A stretch of 64,000 bases of DNA. It comes from Pleurocapsa minor HA4230-MV1. Lineage in GTDB: Bacteria > Cyanobacteriota > Cyanobacteriia > Cyanobacteriales > Xenococcaceae. How positions within the stretch are numbered: the first letter of the stretch is position 1; every line of letters begins with the position of its first letter. The notes beneath the pieces were generated by a model. It ran no database searches, was not told the origin of the DNA, and saw only the letters and a list, made by a program, of their open reading frames with translations. The position numbers and the translations under genes were made by a program. The stretch covers positions 1 through 64,000 of the forward strand of contig JAHHHZ010000027.1 of the NCBI GenBank assembly GCA_019359095.1, read 5' to 3'. Positions 52,889-61,953 of the stretch are shown here, one piece after another.

Positions 52889-53479
52889 TTATATTTCGTA
52901 GTACCATACTTCTTCTTCTCGCACTATAATTCGACTAAGAGGAAGACGCTCAATAATTCCTTGCTTTTGTAGTTGTTTGAAAGCACGAGTAATACTAATC
53001 CTAGTTACACCCAAGATTTCGGCTAGATCTTGATGAGTAAGTTTAAAATCAATTAAATATCCAATTTCTATTTGACGACCAAATTTTTTAGCTAGCCAAC
53101 TCAAAAACTTGATCAATGCTATATCAAGTTTTTTAGAACTACGAATAATACTTAATTCCTCGAATTGCTGAATTTGATTAAGTAAATTAGTTGTTAATTG
53201 ATGTTCATCTTTCCAAGCAAAACCAATCACTTCTACTGCTGTCAGACACTCTATAGTATAGGGATCTACTTTGGATAAAGCTTGCCCAACCAGATCTCCT
53301 TGTCCCCATAAACCTAAAGTGATCATTGAACCATCTTCCAGCCAAGTTAAAGTGCGTACTATTCCTGTTTCAATTTTCCAAAGCTTATATGTATTAATGG
53401 GAAATGTCGCACGGCGTTGAAAGCAATAATAATTGCCTTGAGCAACCAGATTAGATAAAGAATAGTTGGAATTATACAT
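52889..53479 (-). CDS. cysR: CysR-like Crp-family transcription regulator
   Basis: 196 residues. A short cyclic-nucleotide-binding-like domain (IVRTLTWLEDGSMITLGLW) without the cAMP-contact arginine, then a winged helix: LTHQDLAEILGVTRISITRA. In Synechococcus, CysR is a Crp-like activator of sulfate transport genes. Here the gene sits 11 bp from cysA on the same strand, supporting the name. The ligand and redox/sulfur signal are not evident. Confidence 0.78.
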   Translation of the reverse strand: MYNSNYSLSNLVAQGNYYCFQRRATFPINTYKLWKIETGIVRTLTWLEDGSMITLGLWGQGDLVGQALSKVDPYTIECLTAVEVIGFAWKDEHQLTTNLLNQIQQFEELSIIRSSKKLDIALIKFLSWLAKKFGRQIEIGYLIDFKLTHQDLAEILGVTRISITRAFKQLQKQGIIERLPLSRIIVREEEVWYYEI

Positions 53480-53490
53480 GGATAAATAAT

Positions 53491-54501
53491 TTAGGAACGA
53501 ACAAATGATTTTGCTTCTTTTAGTTGAATAAATACTTGTTGTCCTGGGTGTAAAGCTAATTTAAAAAACTTATCTCGACTTAAATGAACATTTAAGAGCA
53601 AATTTTCTTCGGTTACTAATTCAGCTTGGACTTGATGGCCTAAATTTATTACTCGTTGTAATTTACCAGTTGCTACTTTTTCATGAGGAGAAGTTAGAAG
53701 TTCAATATCGTGAGGACGTATAAAAAATTGATGTTCATCATGGCTTTTTAAACCTAACTTTTGGCAAAAATCGCAGTGATGGGGCAGAATATTTACATCG
53801 CCAATAAAACCCATGACAAAAGGATTAGCAGGGCGATCGTAGATTTCTGCACTTGTTCCTACTTGTTCGATTTTACCTCGATTCATAATTACAATTTGAT
53901 CGGCTACTTCCATAGCTTCTTCGCGATCGTGAGTGACTAAAATGGTCGTAACGCCAACTCGTTCGTGAAATTTACGCAACCATGTACGCAGTTCTTTGCG
54001 GACTTTGGCATCTAATGCACCAAACGGTTCATCTAATAATAAAACTTGGGGATCTACAGCTAAAGCACGAGCCAGAGCAACTCTTTGTCTTTGTCCGCCA
54101 GAAAGCTGATTAGGATAGCGATCGCTCAATCCTGATAACTGAATTAATTCTAATAGTTCTTTTACCTTGTTTTTTATATCTAAAGGGGAATATTTGCGAA
54201 TCACTAATCCAAAGGCAATATTTTGCGAAATGGTTAAATGTTTGAATAGAGCATAGTGCTGAAAAACAAAACCAATGTTGCGCTTTTTAATATCGAGATA
54301 AGTAGTATCTTGTTCGTTAATATAAATTTTACCTACATCGGGAGGTTCTAACCCTGCGATCGCTCTCAATAAAGTTGATTTTCCCGATCCCGAAGGCCCT
54401 AATAAAGCTACTAGACTACCTGAAGCTATGTTTAAATCGATCTGATTTAAAGCTTGAAAATTTCCAAATTGCTTTGATATTTTCTCAATGACAATACTCA
54501 T
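53491..54501 (-). CDS. cysA: Sulfate/thiosulfate ABC transporter ATPase
   Basis: Energises sulfate import. 336 residues: Walker [10 protein letters not shown] (35-43), Q-loop FQHYALF, signature [15 protein letters not shown], Walker [15 protein letters not shown] and H-loop [15 protein letters not shown]-terminal regulatory domain with [10 protein letters not shown] follows. The neighbouring CysR supports sulfate over other anions. Permease genes cysT/cysW and a binding protein are not adjacent, so they must lie elsewhere. First gene of the cysA-cysR-SPFH run. Confidence 0.88.
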   Translation of the reverse strand: MSIVIEKISKQFGNFQALNQIDLNIASGSLVALLGPSGSGKSTLLRAIAGLEPPDVGKIYINEQDTTYLDIKKRNIGFVFQHYALFKHLTISQNIAFGLVIRKYSPLDIKNKVKELLELIQLSGLSDRYPNQLSGGQRQRVALARALAVDPQVLLLDEPFGALDAKVRKELRTWLRKFHERVGVTTILVTHDREEAMEVADQIVIMNRGKIEQVGTSAEIYDRPANPFVMGFIGDVNILPHHCDFCQKLGLKSHDEHQFFIRPHDIELLTSPHEKVATGKLQRVINLGHQVQAELVTEENLLLNVHLSRDKFFKLALHPGQQVFIQLKEAKSFVRS

Positions 54502-54935
54502 AAATTTTTTTGGAGTCAGCGAATGTTGTCAGTTGGATCTATTTTTTTAAATTAAAAACCATCTAAAAAATTTAGCTAAATTTCAGTTTTAATAAGTATT
54601 TTTTGACTTTTAAAACCTAGAACTTATTTTTGGTAAAACAGATATTTTTGCTCATTTGATAAATTACAACTTCTTGTGGCTACAGAATGTTAAGCAGTAA
54701 AAATTGAACCCGTAAACTTTATCTTACCGTAGATTTTGATTTAAAAGCCGTCAAAAGATATTCGATAAATTTTATTTATTAAATCAACAAAAAAGAATAT
54801 TTGATTTTATTCAAAACTTTTCTTAAAGTGAAATAGTCCTTGGAAAGTAAGCCGGCAAAAACTGAAAAAGGTCAAAAAATTGAATCTTAAGTTCTTGAAT
54901 CCAATTGAGAGAACCATGAAATAGAGAATCTACTT
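54502..54935. other. Divergent promoter region of cysA and the APC permease
   Basis: 434 bp, AT-rich, without a clear operator palindrome or frame. It must hold the promoters for both divergent transcripts. I could not assign -35/-10 boxes with confidence. Confidence 0.4.
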
Positions 54936-56456
54936 ATGACGACCAGAATCCAACATAGGCAGAATAGTCAGGGTTTAAAGCCTGATTGCCTATCTTTCAA
55001 AGAAGTTTTAGCTCAATCTTTCGCAGTTATCGCACCCACTACTATACCAGCATCTAATTTAGGTCTAATAGTTGCTCTCTCTGGCAACGGGACTTGGCTT
55101 AGTTTTTTAATCGGCTTAGTCGGCTTAATTTTAGTCAGTATCAATATCAACCAGTTTGCTAGTCGTTCTGCTTCTCCTGGTTCGCTTTATTCCTATATCG
55201 TTCAAGGATTGGGAGCAACCGCAGGTGTTATTTGTGGTTGGAGTTTGGTAATGGCTTATCTGTTTACAGGTATGTCGGTTTTGTGTGGATTTGCTAATTT
55301 CAGTGGCGTTTTATTCGGTCATTTAGGGATTCATTTTTCCAGCATAACTTGGTTGTCCATCGGTGCGGGTATTGCTTGGTACGCTGCTTATAAAGATATT
55401 CAATTATCAGCTAAAGCAATGTTCTGGTTAGAAGGAATTTCGCTATTGCTCATCTTATTATTGGGTTATTTCATTTGGCAATACCAAGGTTTTGCCCTCG
55501 ATATGTCGCAATTAACTCTACAAGGAGTTACACCAGGAAATTTAGCTACAGGCTTAGTTTTAGTAATGTTTGGCTTTTCTGGTTTTGAAAGTGCTACTTC
55601 TTTGGGACACGAAGCCAAAAAACCTTTAAAAACTATACCGAAAGCGGTGATGGGTAGTGTGATTTTGGCAGGTATATTCTTTATTCTCATGACCTATGTT
55701 GAAGTTCTCGCTTTTAATAGCGCGGGAATATCTATTACAGAAGTTGAAGAACCTCTGGGTTTTTTGTCTCGTCAATTAGGAATGGGTTGGCTAGGAGAAT
55801 TAATTGGTATTGGAGCTTTATTTAGCTTTTTTGCCTGTGTTCTAGGTTGTATTAACCCCGCAGCTCGAATTTTTTTCACAATGGCGCGTCATGGTTTATT
55901 TCCTGCTTCAATGGGGAAGACTCATTTGGCTAATCGAACACCACACGTTGCTGTAACGATTTGCTCTTTCTTGGTCTTTTTAGTTCCTGCTTGCTTATGT
56001 TTATTCGGGGTTAAATTATTTGCCAGCATGGGTTATTTAGGCGCAATGTGTAGCTATGGATTTTTAACTGTTTACACTTTGATTTCTCTGGCTGCACCGA
56101 TTTATCTACACAAAATTAAGCAACTACGGTTTCAAGATCTAATTTTTTCTGTAGGCGCGATCGCTTTTATGATGATCCCTGTATTAGGTTCTGTAGGAAT
56201 TCCTGGTAGTCAAATGTTTCCACCTCCAGAAGCTCCTTACAATGTCTTCCCTTACTTGTTTTTAGTTTATCTCACCCTAACTTCTGGTTGGTTTATCTGG
56301 CAGAAATCCCGTTTCCCAGGAATTACTAGATCGATGAGACGAGGTATGGAAGAAATCCAAGAACAGTTTGCTACCCCCGAAAAAGTAATCATCCCTTCCA
56401 TCTCAGGAAGACAGCTACGCTCCCAGACAACCAGAATTTATCAAAATAAAGATTAA
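54936..56456 (+). CDS. APC-superfamily amino acid permease
   Basis: 506 residues with about twelve hydrophobic helices. The N-terminal helix 1 unwound motif VIAPTTIPASNLG, GSLYSYIVQGLGATAGVICGW, FGFSGFESATSLGHEAKKP and FFTMARHGLFPASMG are APC-superfamily hallmarks. The substrate is unknown (amino acid or amine). The 18-bp gap to the next CadD-type gene on the same strand suggests one transcript. Confidence 0.9.
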   Translation: MTTRIQHRQNSQGLKPDCLSFKEVLAQSFAVIAPTTIPASNLGLIVALSGNGTWLSFLIGLVGLILVSININQFASRSASPGSLYSYIVQGLGATAGVICGWSLVMAYLFTGMSVLCGFANFSGVLFGHLGIHFSSITWLSIGAGIAWYAAYKDIQLSAKAMFWLEGISLLLILLLGYFIWQYQGFALDMSQLTLQGVTPGNLATGLVLVMFGFSGFESATSLGHEAKKPLKTIPKAVMGSVILAGIFFILMTYVEVLAFNSAGISITEVEEPLGFLSRQLGMGWLGELIGIGALFSFFACVLGCINPAARIFFTMARHGLFPASMGKTHLANRTPHVAVTICSFLVFLVPACLCLFGVKLFASMGYLGAMCSYGFLTVYTLISLAAPIYLHKIKQLRFQDLIFSVGAIAFMMIPVLGSVGIPGSQMFPPPEAPYNVFPYLFLVYLTLTSGWFIWQKSRFPGITRSMRRGMEEIQEQFATPEKVIIPSISGRQLRSQTTRIYQNKD

Positions 56457-56473
56457 GGAGCAAAAATAAAATA

Positions 56474-57169
56474 ATGAGTGGAATAGTTACAACAATTCCT
56501 ACAGGTTTAACTGCCTTTTGTGCGACTAACTTAGATGATATTCTCGTGCTGTTGGTCTTGTTTTCCCAGGTAAATAAATCTTTTCGTCGCCGACATATCG
56601 TCGCAGGTCAATATCTTGGCTTTACAATTCTAGTCCTAGCTAGTTTGCCTGGGTTTTTTGGTAGCTTAATTTTACCTAAACCTTGGATCGGCTTATTGGG
56701 GATTGTTCCCATCGTTATCGGAATCAGTCGTTTGCTAGAGGAACAAACTGACGATCTCGAAGAGGACGAAACAGAAATAGCTTCAGAATCTTCTGGCTTA
56801 AGTTTTCTATCTCCTCAAACCTATGGCGTGGCAGCAGTTACTTTTGCTAATGGAGGTGATAATATCGGTATTTATGTACCATTATTTGCTAATAGTACTT
56901 GGTCTAGTTTATTGGTAATTGTGGGAGAATTCTTTTTGCTCGTAGGAATTTGGTGTTACGCTGCTTATAAACTGACGAAAACCAAAGCGATCGCCGATTT
57001 AATAACCAGTTATGGCAATAATTTAATTCCTTTTGTTTTAATTGGTTTGGGGGTTTTAATTTTGCTCGATAGCCAAACTCTTTTAGATCCAACTTTAACC
57101 GTTATCGCTTTACTGGTAAGCAGTTTTGCTTTGATGAGTTTAAGTAAAAATTTAGAAGCTAATAGCTGA
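56474..57169 (+). CDS. CadD-family transporter, paralogue 1
   Basis: 231 residues with six hydrophobic helices: TNLDDILVLLVLFSQV (acidic Asn-Asp-Asp motif), RRRHIVAGQYLGFTILVLAS, FFGSLILPKPWIGLLGIVPI and TFANGGDNIGIYVPLFA. CadD-type proteins are cation/cadmium resistance or LysE-like exporters; real substrate unknown. It is a close paralogue of the next gene. Its final residues and TGA stop are encoded by an AGCTGAT heptamer array. Confidence 0.85.
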   Translation: MSGIVTTIPTGLTAFCATNLDDILVLLVLFSQVNKSFRRRHIVAGQYLGFTILVLASLPGFFGSLILPKPWIGLLGIVPIVIGISRLLEEQTDDLEEDETEIASESSGLSFLSPQTYGVAAVTFANGGDNIGIYVPLFANSTWSSLLVIVGEFFLLVGIWCYAAYKLTKTKAIADLITSYGNNLIPFVLIGLGVLILLDSQTLLDPTLTVIALLVSSFALMSLSKNLEANS

Positions 57170-57189
57170 TAGCTGATAGCTAATAGCTA
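57157..57189. repeat. STRR array, AGCTGAT x4
   Basis: AGCTAAT, AGCTGAT, AGCTGAT, AGCTAAT. The CadD 1 stop codon lies within the second unit. Confidence 0.85.
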
Positions 57190-57235
57190 TGAACTAGTAA
57201 ACTTAAACGAAGCTAATTCACATCAAGCGTACATT

Positions 57236-57859
57236 ATGAGTTGGTGGATACAAGCAGCGATCGCAGGAAGTACAGCATTCATCGCAACTAATATCGATGA
57301 TATCTTGATCTTGATGTTGTTCTTCTCTCAAACCAATAGCTCTTTTCGTCGTCAACACATTGTAGTTGGTCAGTATTTAGGTTTTATAGCTTTAGTCATA
57401 GCTAGTCTACCTGGCTTCTTTGGCGGTTTGATTATACCGCGAGCTTGGATTGGATTATTGGGAATTTTACCAATTGCGCTCGGTATTGTTAGTTTGGTTA
57501 ACAATAAAGAAGATGAGCCAGAAATTCAAACAGTCTCAGATACAGCAGCCAAAAATCTATTTGTCATAATCGCACCCCAAACCTATAAAGTTGCAGCCGT
57601 CACCTTTGCCAATGGTGGAGATAATATTGGTATTTATGTACCTTTATTTGCTAGTAGTAATTTAGCCGAATTAGCAGTTATTTGCTTAACTTTCTTGGTC
57701 TTAATTGGAGTGTGGTGTTACGTAGCTTATCGCTTGACTCGCCATAGAGCGATCGCACATATCTTAACCAAATACGGAGAACGTATTGTTCCCTTTGTTT
57801 TGATTGGGTTAGGAATCTACATTTTGCTAGAAAACGATACCTACCAACTGTTCCTTTAA
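57236..57859 (+). CDS. CadD-family transporter, paralogue 2
   Basis: 207 residues. Shares TNIDDILILMLFFSQTNSSF, HIVVGQYLGFIALVIASLPG and TFANGGDNIGIYVPLFASSN with the previous gene and ends in a similar helix. Tandem duplication with divergence, 66 bp apart. Both copies have intact acidic motifs, so a heteromeric transporter or substrate split is possible. Confidence 0.85.
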   Translation: MSWWIQAAIAGSTAFIATNIDDILILMLFFSQTNSSFRRQHIVVGQYLGFIALVIASLPGFFGGLIIPRAWIGLLGILPIALGIVSLVNNKEDEPEIQTVSDTAAKNLFVIIAPQTYKVAAVTFANGGDNIGIYVPLFASSNLAELAVICLTFLVLIGVWCYVAYRLTRHRAIAHILTKYGERIVPFVLIGLGIYILLENDTYQLFL

Positions 57860-57961
57860 CTTCAATTTAAGTAAGTCAAAATTTTTCCCTGTTCAAGTGA
57901 CATTGTTTTTGTCGCCAATAAAGAATGACTAACAACTAACAATTAAATTAGGAGAAAATCC

Positions 57962-58585
57962 ATGAAACTCTGGAAAACTATTTTATTAGGTTTATTGCTT
58001 TGTTTAAATTTGGCGATCGCTCCATCAGCGTTAGCCGATCAACCAAATTTTCAAAAAAATCCCGATTATATTGAAATAAGCGACAATCTCACTAAGTTAT
58101 TTGAGGCACAAGCTAATAAATCCTTACCCGAAGGACTAACCTCCAGCCAAGTAGAGCAAAAAATTGCGCGACTACAATTGGCAAAATATATTATAGAAAA
58201 TGGCGAAGGTAATACAGAATGTCGTAACGAAACAGGAAAAAGTATCGCAGTTTACGGTTCTAAAAGCAAAAAAACTGATACTAATTACGATAATGCTCTT
58301 TATCTTTTGCCAGATGGTCAGACTACTGACGAAGACTGGAATTGTGAAGGAGTTTATTTACCTAATGATGCCAAGGTAGCAGGTTTAGATTTAGATAGTG
58401 CAGCAGCAGTTAAAGTTCTCAATGGCACTAAATTAATAATCAAAGTCAACCCCGACACTGGGGTTTATGAATTTAATCTTCCTCCTACCAAAATATTTAA
58501 AGCTGGCGAAGCAAACTGGGATATTCCCGATCTGACTCAAGCAAGTCTTGATGTTCAATATCCCAAAGCACCAGTTGACGACTAA
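57962..58585 (+). CDS. Secreted protein of unknown function
   Basis: Not recognised. 207 residues with a clear signal peptide ending ALA near residue 25 (LNLAIAPSALADQ). Mature part has ANKSLPEGLTSSQVEQKIAR, GNTECRNETGKSIAVYGSKS and ALYLLPDGQTTDEDWNCEGVY, with one cysteine pair (TECR, WNCE) likely forming a disulfide. AGGAG precedes the ATG at an 8-bp spacing. It lies in the transport cluster and may be periplasmic. Confidence 0.7.
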   Translation: MKLWKTILLGLLLCLNLAIAPSALADQPNFQKNPDYIEISDNLTKLFEAQANKSLPEGLTSSQVEQKIARLQLAKYIIENGEGNTECRNETGKSIAVYGSKSKKTDTNYDNALYLLPDGQTTDEDWNCEGVYLPNDAKVAGLDLDSAAAVKVLNGTKLIIKVNPDTGVYEFNLPPTKIFKAGEANWDIPDLTQASLDVQYPKAPVDD

Positions 58586-58765
58586 TCAACATAGAGGCGC
58601 AAGTAATACTTGACAGAAGTAATAAGTAAAGATTTATGAGAAACATATACGTTTCAACTAACAGCTTTATTTATGCTGTAGTTTACAAGGCTTGCGCCCT
58701 TTAATTAGCTTTTAACTTTTCCTGTCAAGCAGGACAATGTAACTTTTAACTTGAGAGTTTTATTG

Positions 58766-59203
58766 ATGCTGTTACCATTCAAATCGATCAAACCAGAAAA
58801 AAATTACGACTCTTCTGAAAAACCAAGACGCAGAAATTCTTCTCGTATCAGAGATCATTTAGCCAACGAGCGCACTTATCTGGCGTGGATGCGAACTGCA
58901 ATTTCTTTAATGGGTTTTGGGGTGGTTATCGTACGCCTACGCTTTTTTAGACCACCTGTAGCCACTAGCCCTGGTAATGGCTGGAAGTTAGGATTAATCT
59001 TTTCTTTAGTGGGTTTGGTGACAGTATTGCTTTCAACTCGTCATTACTTTTCCGTGCGTCACGATATCGATGAAGATACTTATGAACCAGCAGATCGTTG
59101 GATATTGGTTTTTAGTCTCGCTGTAGTACTTTTGGGTGCAGGTATTATTTACTACGTCTTTACCTTACCTCTTAATCCAATTAATACTCTCGTATTTGAA
59201 TAA
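58766..59203 (+). CDS. DUF202 (YidH-type) membrane protein
   Basis: 145 residues from ATG 58766 (MLLPFKSIKPEK), chosen because GAGAG lies about 9 bp upstream; an in-frame TTG at 58751 would put the ribosome site inside the gene. Conserved ANERTYLAWMRTAISLMGFG and three hydrophobic helices are the DUF202 signature. Function unknown. Spaced 180 bp from the secreted-protein gene. Confidence 0.85.
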   Translation: MLLPFKSIKPEKNYDSSEKPRRRNSSRIRDHLANERTYLAWMRTAISLMGFGVVIVRLRFFRPPVATSPGNGWKLGLIFSLVGLVTVLLSTRHYFSVRHDIDEDTYEPADRWILVFSLAVVLLGAGIIYYVFTLPLNPINTLVFE

Positions 59204-59709
59204 TTGAGAATTTAATCGTTTGTAAGTGTCTAAGAGGATGTCTGAGAACTCAATTTTGTTATGCTTAGACCCTAGCAGATCCCCCCTAGCCCACGGCAGT
59301 CGCTACAACGGAGGAAACCTCCGCAACGCGCTGCCTCCCCTTAACAAGGGGGGAATCGGAATCAAAGTCCCCCTTAACAAGGGGGATTTAGGGGGATCTA
59401 CCCACTGGAAACGGAGCAATTAGACTTTTCAGATATCCTCTAAGCAAAATTAATTCAAAAAGGCGATCACATCCCATTTACGTTCAAGCGCTCGCAATTT
59501 ATAAAAATTTTTACAATCACTTCTATTTATCGTTTTGAAAAAGAATAATATTTGTTCTTATTAAATAGAAATTATAGTATTAAATTAAGCAACTACTTAA
59601 GATATCTGACGAAGAGCGATCGCTTTCAAGGAGCCTAAACATTCAGAAATTATCTTGAAAATATGTCAGCTTATTTAAACATTTGCAGAATTAATTAAGG
59701 AGTAATCTA
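59204..59709. other. Intergenic region holding a MITE-like element
   Basis: 506 bp between the DUF202 and pentapeptide genes. Bases 59231-59443 are the element described separately. The remainder (59444-59709) is AT-rich with two short HIP1-type sites and no recognised feature other than AATTAAGGAG, the pentapeptide gene's ribosome site. Confidence 0.55.
59231..59443. mobile_element. MITE-like element with CCCCCTTAAC repeats
   Basis: Terminal inverted repeats GAGGATGTCTGA (59234-59245) and TCAGATATCCTC (59429-59440), 11 of 12 positions matching, flanked on both sides by TAA (59231-59233 and 59441-59443), consistent with a 3-bp TNA target duplication as in IS5-related elements. The interior has the CCCTTAACAAGGGGG blocks seen twice and GGGGGATTTAGGGGGATC. 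No coding gene. Probably a non-autonomous IS derivative. Confidence 0.65.
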
Positions 59710-60351
59710 ATGAACCTACAATTTCTTCAAAATCCAATTAAAGTACTTTCAACTATACTTTGTTTAGTATTGGTCGTGACATTTTCTCTTTTTAATCAGG
59801 CTAATGCTAATGCCTTAACAAGATTGCCAGAAAAATCTTATTTTCGCAGTGAATTTTCTGCTCCCCAAACAACTATTAAATCTACTGAACCTACAGCTAC
59901 CGAACTAACTAAATCTCCAGCAATAACACCTCAAGAATCTTTCCCTAATGACTTAACCCGTTTATTAAAAACCAATGAGTGTGTTGGTTGTAATCTAGCT
60001 GGTGCAGCTTTAAAAGACACTAACTTACAAGCAGCTAACTTAGAAGGCGCAAATTTACAAGGCGCAGATTTAGAAAGAGCTAACTTACAACAAACAAACT
60101 TGCTGGGTGCAAATTTACAAGGCGCAGATTTAGGTAAAACTAATGTTGCTGGAGCAAATTTAGCTAACGCCAATCTATTTGATGCAGATTTAGAAAAAGC
60201 AAATCTCCAAGGCGCAAATTTAGAAGGGGCTAACTTACAAGGCGCAGATTTAGAAAAAACTAACTTAGCATCTGCCAAAATACAGGGAGCAAATTTTAAA
60301 GGCGCAGATTTAGAAGATGCAATCTTACCAACTGCAATGATAATTCGCTAA
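59710..60351 (+). CDS. Secreted pentapeptide-repeat protein
   Basis: 213 residues. Signal peptide (about 1-36, hydrophobic ILCLVLVVTFSLF, cleavage after ANA). A Thr/Glu-rich linker and one CVGCNL pair precede roughly 20 tandem A(N/D)LxX pentapeptides (residues 96-206), forming a right-handed quadrilateral beta helix. Role unknown; the family is expanded in cyanobacteria. AAGGAG precedes the ATG. A strong hairpin terminator follows. Confidence 0.9.
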   Translation: MNLQFLQNPIKVLSTILCLVLVVTFSLFNQANANALTRLPEKSYFRSEFSAPQTTIKSTEPTATELTKSPAITPQESFPNDLTRLLKTNECVGCNLAGAALKDTNLQAANLEGANLQGADLERANLQQTNLLGANLQGADLGKTNVAGANLANANLFDADLEKANLQGANLEGANLQGADLEKTNLASAKIQGANFKGADLEDAILPTAMIIR

Positions 60352-60381
60352 ATAAAAGCTTTAAGCTCTAAGCTTTTTTAT

Positions 60382-60412
60382 AAGAGAGAAATTAGCTTTT
60401 TCTCTCTTTTTT
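60382..60412 (+). terminator. Terminator between the pentapeptide and PAP2 genes
   Basis: AAGAGAGAAA pairs with TTTCTCTCTT around TTAGCTT, ending in a T tract. It may serve both convergent genes. A second, shorter AAAGCTT/AAGCTTT hairpin lies just upstream (60356-60380). Confidence 0.75.
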
Positions 60413-60422
60413 AATTGATTCT

Positions 60423-61076
60423 TCAAGATTTTTCGCTAATTAACTGTGTTAAATAAAGCTTTCCTATCAACAAAACTACCATTGACCAAGCGATCGCCAT
60501 CATCCAACCACCAAGAATATCACTAGGATAATGAACCCCTAAATAGAGGCGCGTCCATGCAATAGCGATCGCGAATAAACTACCAAAAATTATCATCAAC
60601 CAACGCCAGGAACTATTCCAAGTCAAAATTATTAAAACAAGGGCAAAAGACATACTAGACATGGCATGACCACTGGGAAATGAGTAATCTGAGCCGATTT
60701 GATAAACTAATTCCCACAAATGAGGTCTAGCTCTATGTACTATAATTTTACCTGTATAGCTAATAGTAATAGCGCCTAAAAAAGTAATAATAGTATAGAG
60801 CGAATAATTCCACCGTTTAGAGAATGAAAAACTCAAAGCCATTCCTACAATTACAGGGGTAGTTATTTTAAAACTACCTAATCTAGTTAACGTTTCTGCT
60901 AATAAATTTAGTTTTTCTCCCGTTTGGTCGTGAATTGTATATAGGATCGGTAATTCCCAACTTAAAGCACCTTCGTGGTTTTGTACTGCTAATAGAAGGA
61001 TGACAAAAATTTGTAATGGTAAATAAATTCCAATAAACAGAAGGGTTAAAGGGTGATTTGAGCTTTGTTTAAGCAA
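60423..61076 (-). CDS. PAP2 family phosphatase
   Basis: 217 residues. Membrane-bound phosphatase fold with all three motifs: KIIVHRARP (110-118), PSGH (134-137) and TRLYLGVHYPSDILGG (Arg176-His182-Asp186). Five to six helices. Probable substrates are phosphatidic acid, lipid pyrophosphates or undecaprenyl pyrophosphate; the sequence does not decide. It follows the TauE gene on the same strand at 37 bp. Confidence 0.9.
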   Translation of the reverse strand: MLKQSSNHPLTLLFIGIYLPLQIFVILLLAVQNHEGALSWELPILYTIHDQTGEKLNLLAETLTRLGSFKITTPVIVGMALSFSFSKRWNYSLYTIITFLGAITISYTGKIIVHRARPHLWELVYQIGSDYSFPSGHAMSSMSFALVLIILTWNSSWRWLMIIFGSLFAIAIAWTRLYLGVHYPSDILGGWMMAIAWSMVVLLIGKLYLTQLISEKS

Positions 61077-61113
61077 AATATTTAAACCTATAAATAAGTT
61101 TTTAAAGATTAAT

Positions 61114-61911
61114 TTACACAGGAAAAACTAACTTCCAACTTACTAATTCTAAAATTATATAAGTTCCAAATCTTAGTAGCCCTTGAGGTAATATCTGACA
61201 GAGTTTCGCTCCTAAGATTATTCCTGGTATCGATCCCAAGCAGATAGGTATAACTAAACTCCAGCTAACTGTGCCTAAACCAAGATGTCCTAAAGAAGTA
61301 GAAGTTAATAAGATTGCTGCTTGAGATATATCTGTTCCCACCAGTTTTCTAGAATCTAGTTGAAATAAGGAAATTAGAACTAATGCAAACATTGAACCAG
61401 AGGAAACACTAGTTATTCCTACTAAACAGCCTAAAACTGCGCCAATACTAATTGCGCCAAAACGTCCCCAATTACTTTCTAGATCAAACTTAGGTAATGA
61501 GGGTAATTTTAATTCAGGCAAAAATTTTAATAATAATAACTGGGCGATCGCTATAGATGTAACAATTAAAATCATAATTCCCAGACTATAAAGCAACAAC
61601 GAATCTAGTCCATCACTGTTATTTGCTCTCAACAAGTGTAAAATTCCTATTCCTACTAACGAACCAGGAACACTACCACAGGCTAGCCATTTGACTACTT
61701 GTCCATCAATTGTCTGTTGTTGCCAATGTTTAACACTACCAAATATTTTCATGAACATTGCAGCGACAACATCAGAACTAATGGCGACTGAGGGGGGAAC
61801 TTGAAATACAAAAACCAACATGGGTGTCATTAAAGATGCTCCCCCTACTCCCGTCAAACCAACCAGAGTTCCAATTAGAAAGCTCAGAGATGATAGCAAT
61901 AAATAATTCAT
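61114..61911 (-). CDS. TauE/SafE family anion exporter
   Basis: 265 residues with eight hydrophobic helices. Starts LLSSLSFLIGTLVGLTGVGG with the GVGGASLMTPMLV repeat motif, and a second half GCLVGITSVSSGSMFALVL. The family exports sulfite or sulfoacetate/organosulfur anions; related to sulfur handling in this region. It sits 42 bp from an upstream membrane gene on the same strand. Confidence 0.88.
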   Translation of the reverse strand: MNYLLLSSLSFLIGTLVGLTGVGGASLMTPMLVFVFQVPPSVAISSDVVAAMFMKIFGSVKHWQQQTIDGQVVKWLACGSVPGSLVGIGILHLLRANNSDGLDSLLLYSLGIMILIVTSIAIAQLLLLKFLPELKLPSLPKFDLESNWGRFGAISIGAVLGCLVGITSVSSGSMFALVLISLFQLDSRKLVGTDISQAAILLTSTSLGHLGLGTVSWSLVIPICLGSIPGIILGAKLCQILPQGLLRFGTYIILELVSWKLVFPV

Positions 61912-61953
61912 ACTTTAATAAAGCTATAAGCCATAAGCTACAAGCTAAAGAGT

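Noticed and set aside
58600-58740. CTTGACAG / CTGTCAAG inverted repeat around 58609 and 58725, considered as a MITE
   Set aside because: Only 8 bp at a distance over 100 bp, and no target duplication; likely chance.
59226-59423. 65-codon frame
   Set aside because: It lies inside the MITE-like element and encodes low-complexity translation of the CCCTTAACAAGGGGG blocks.
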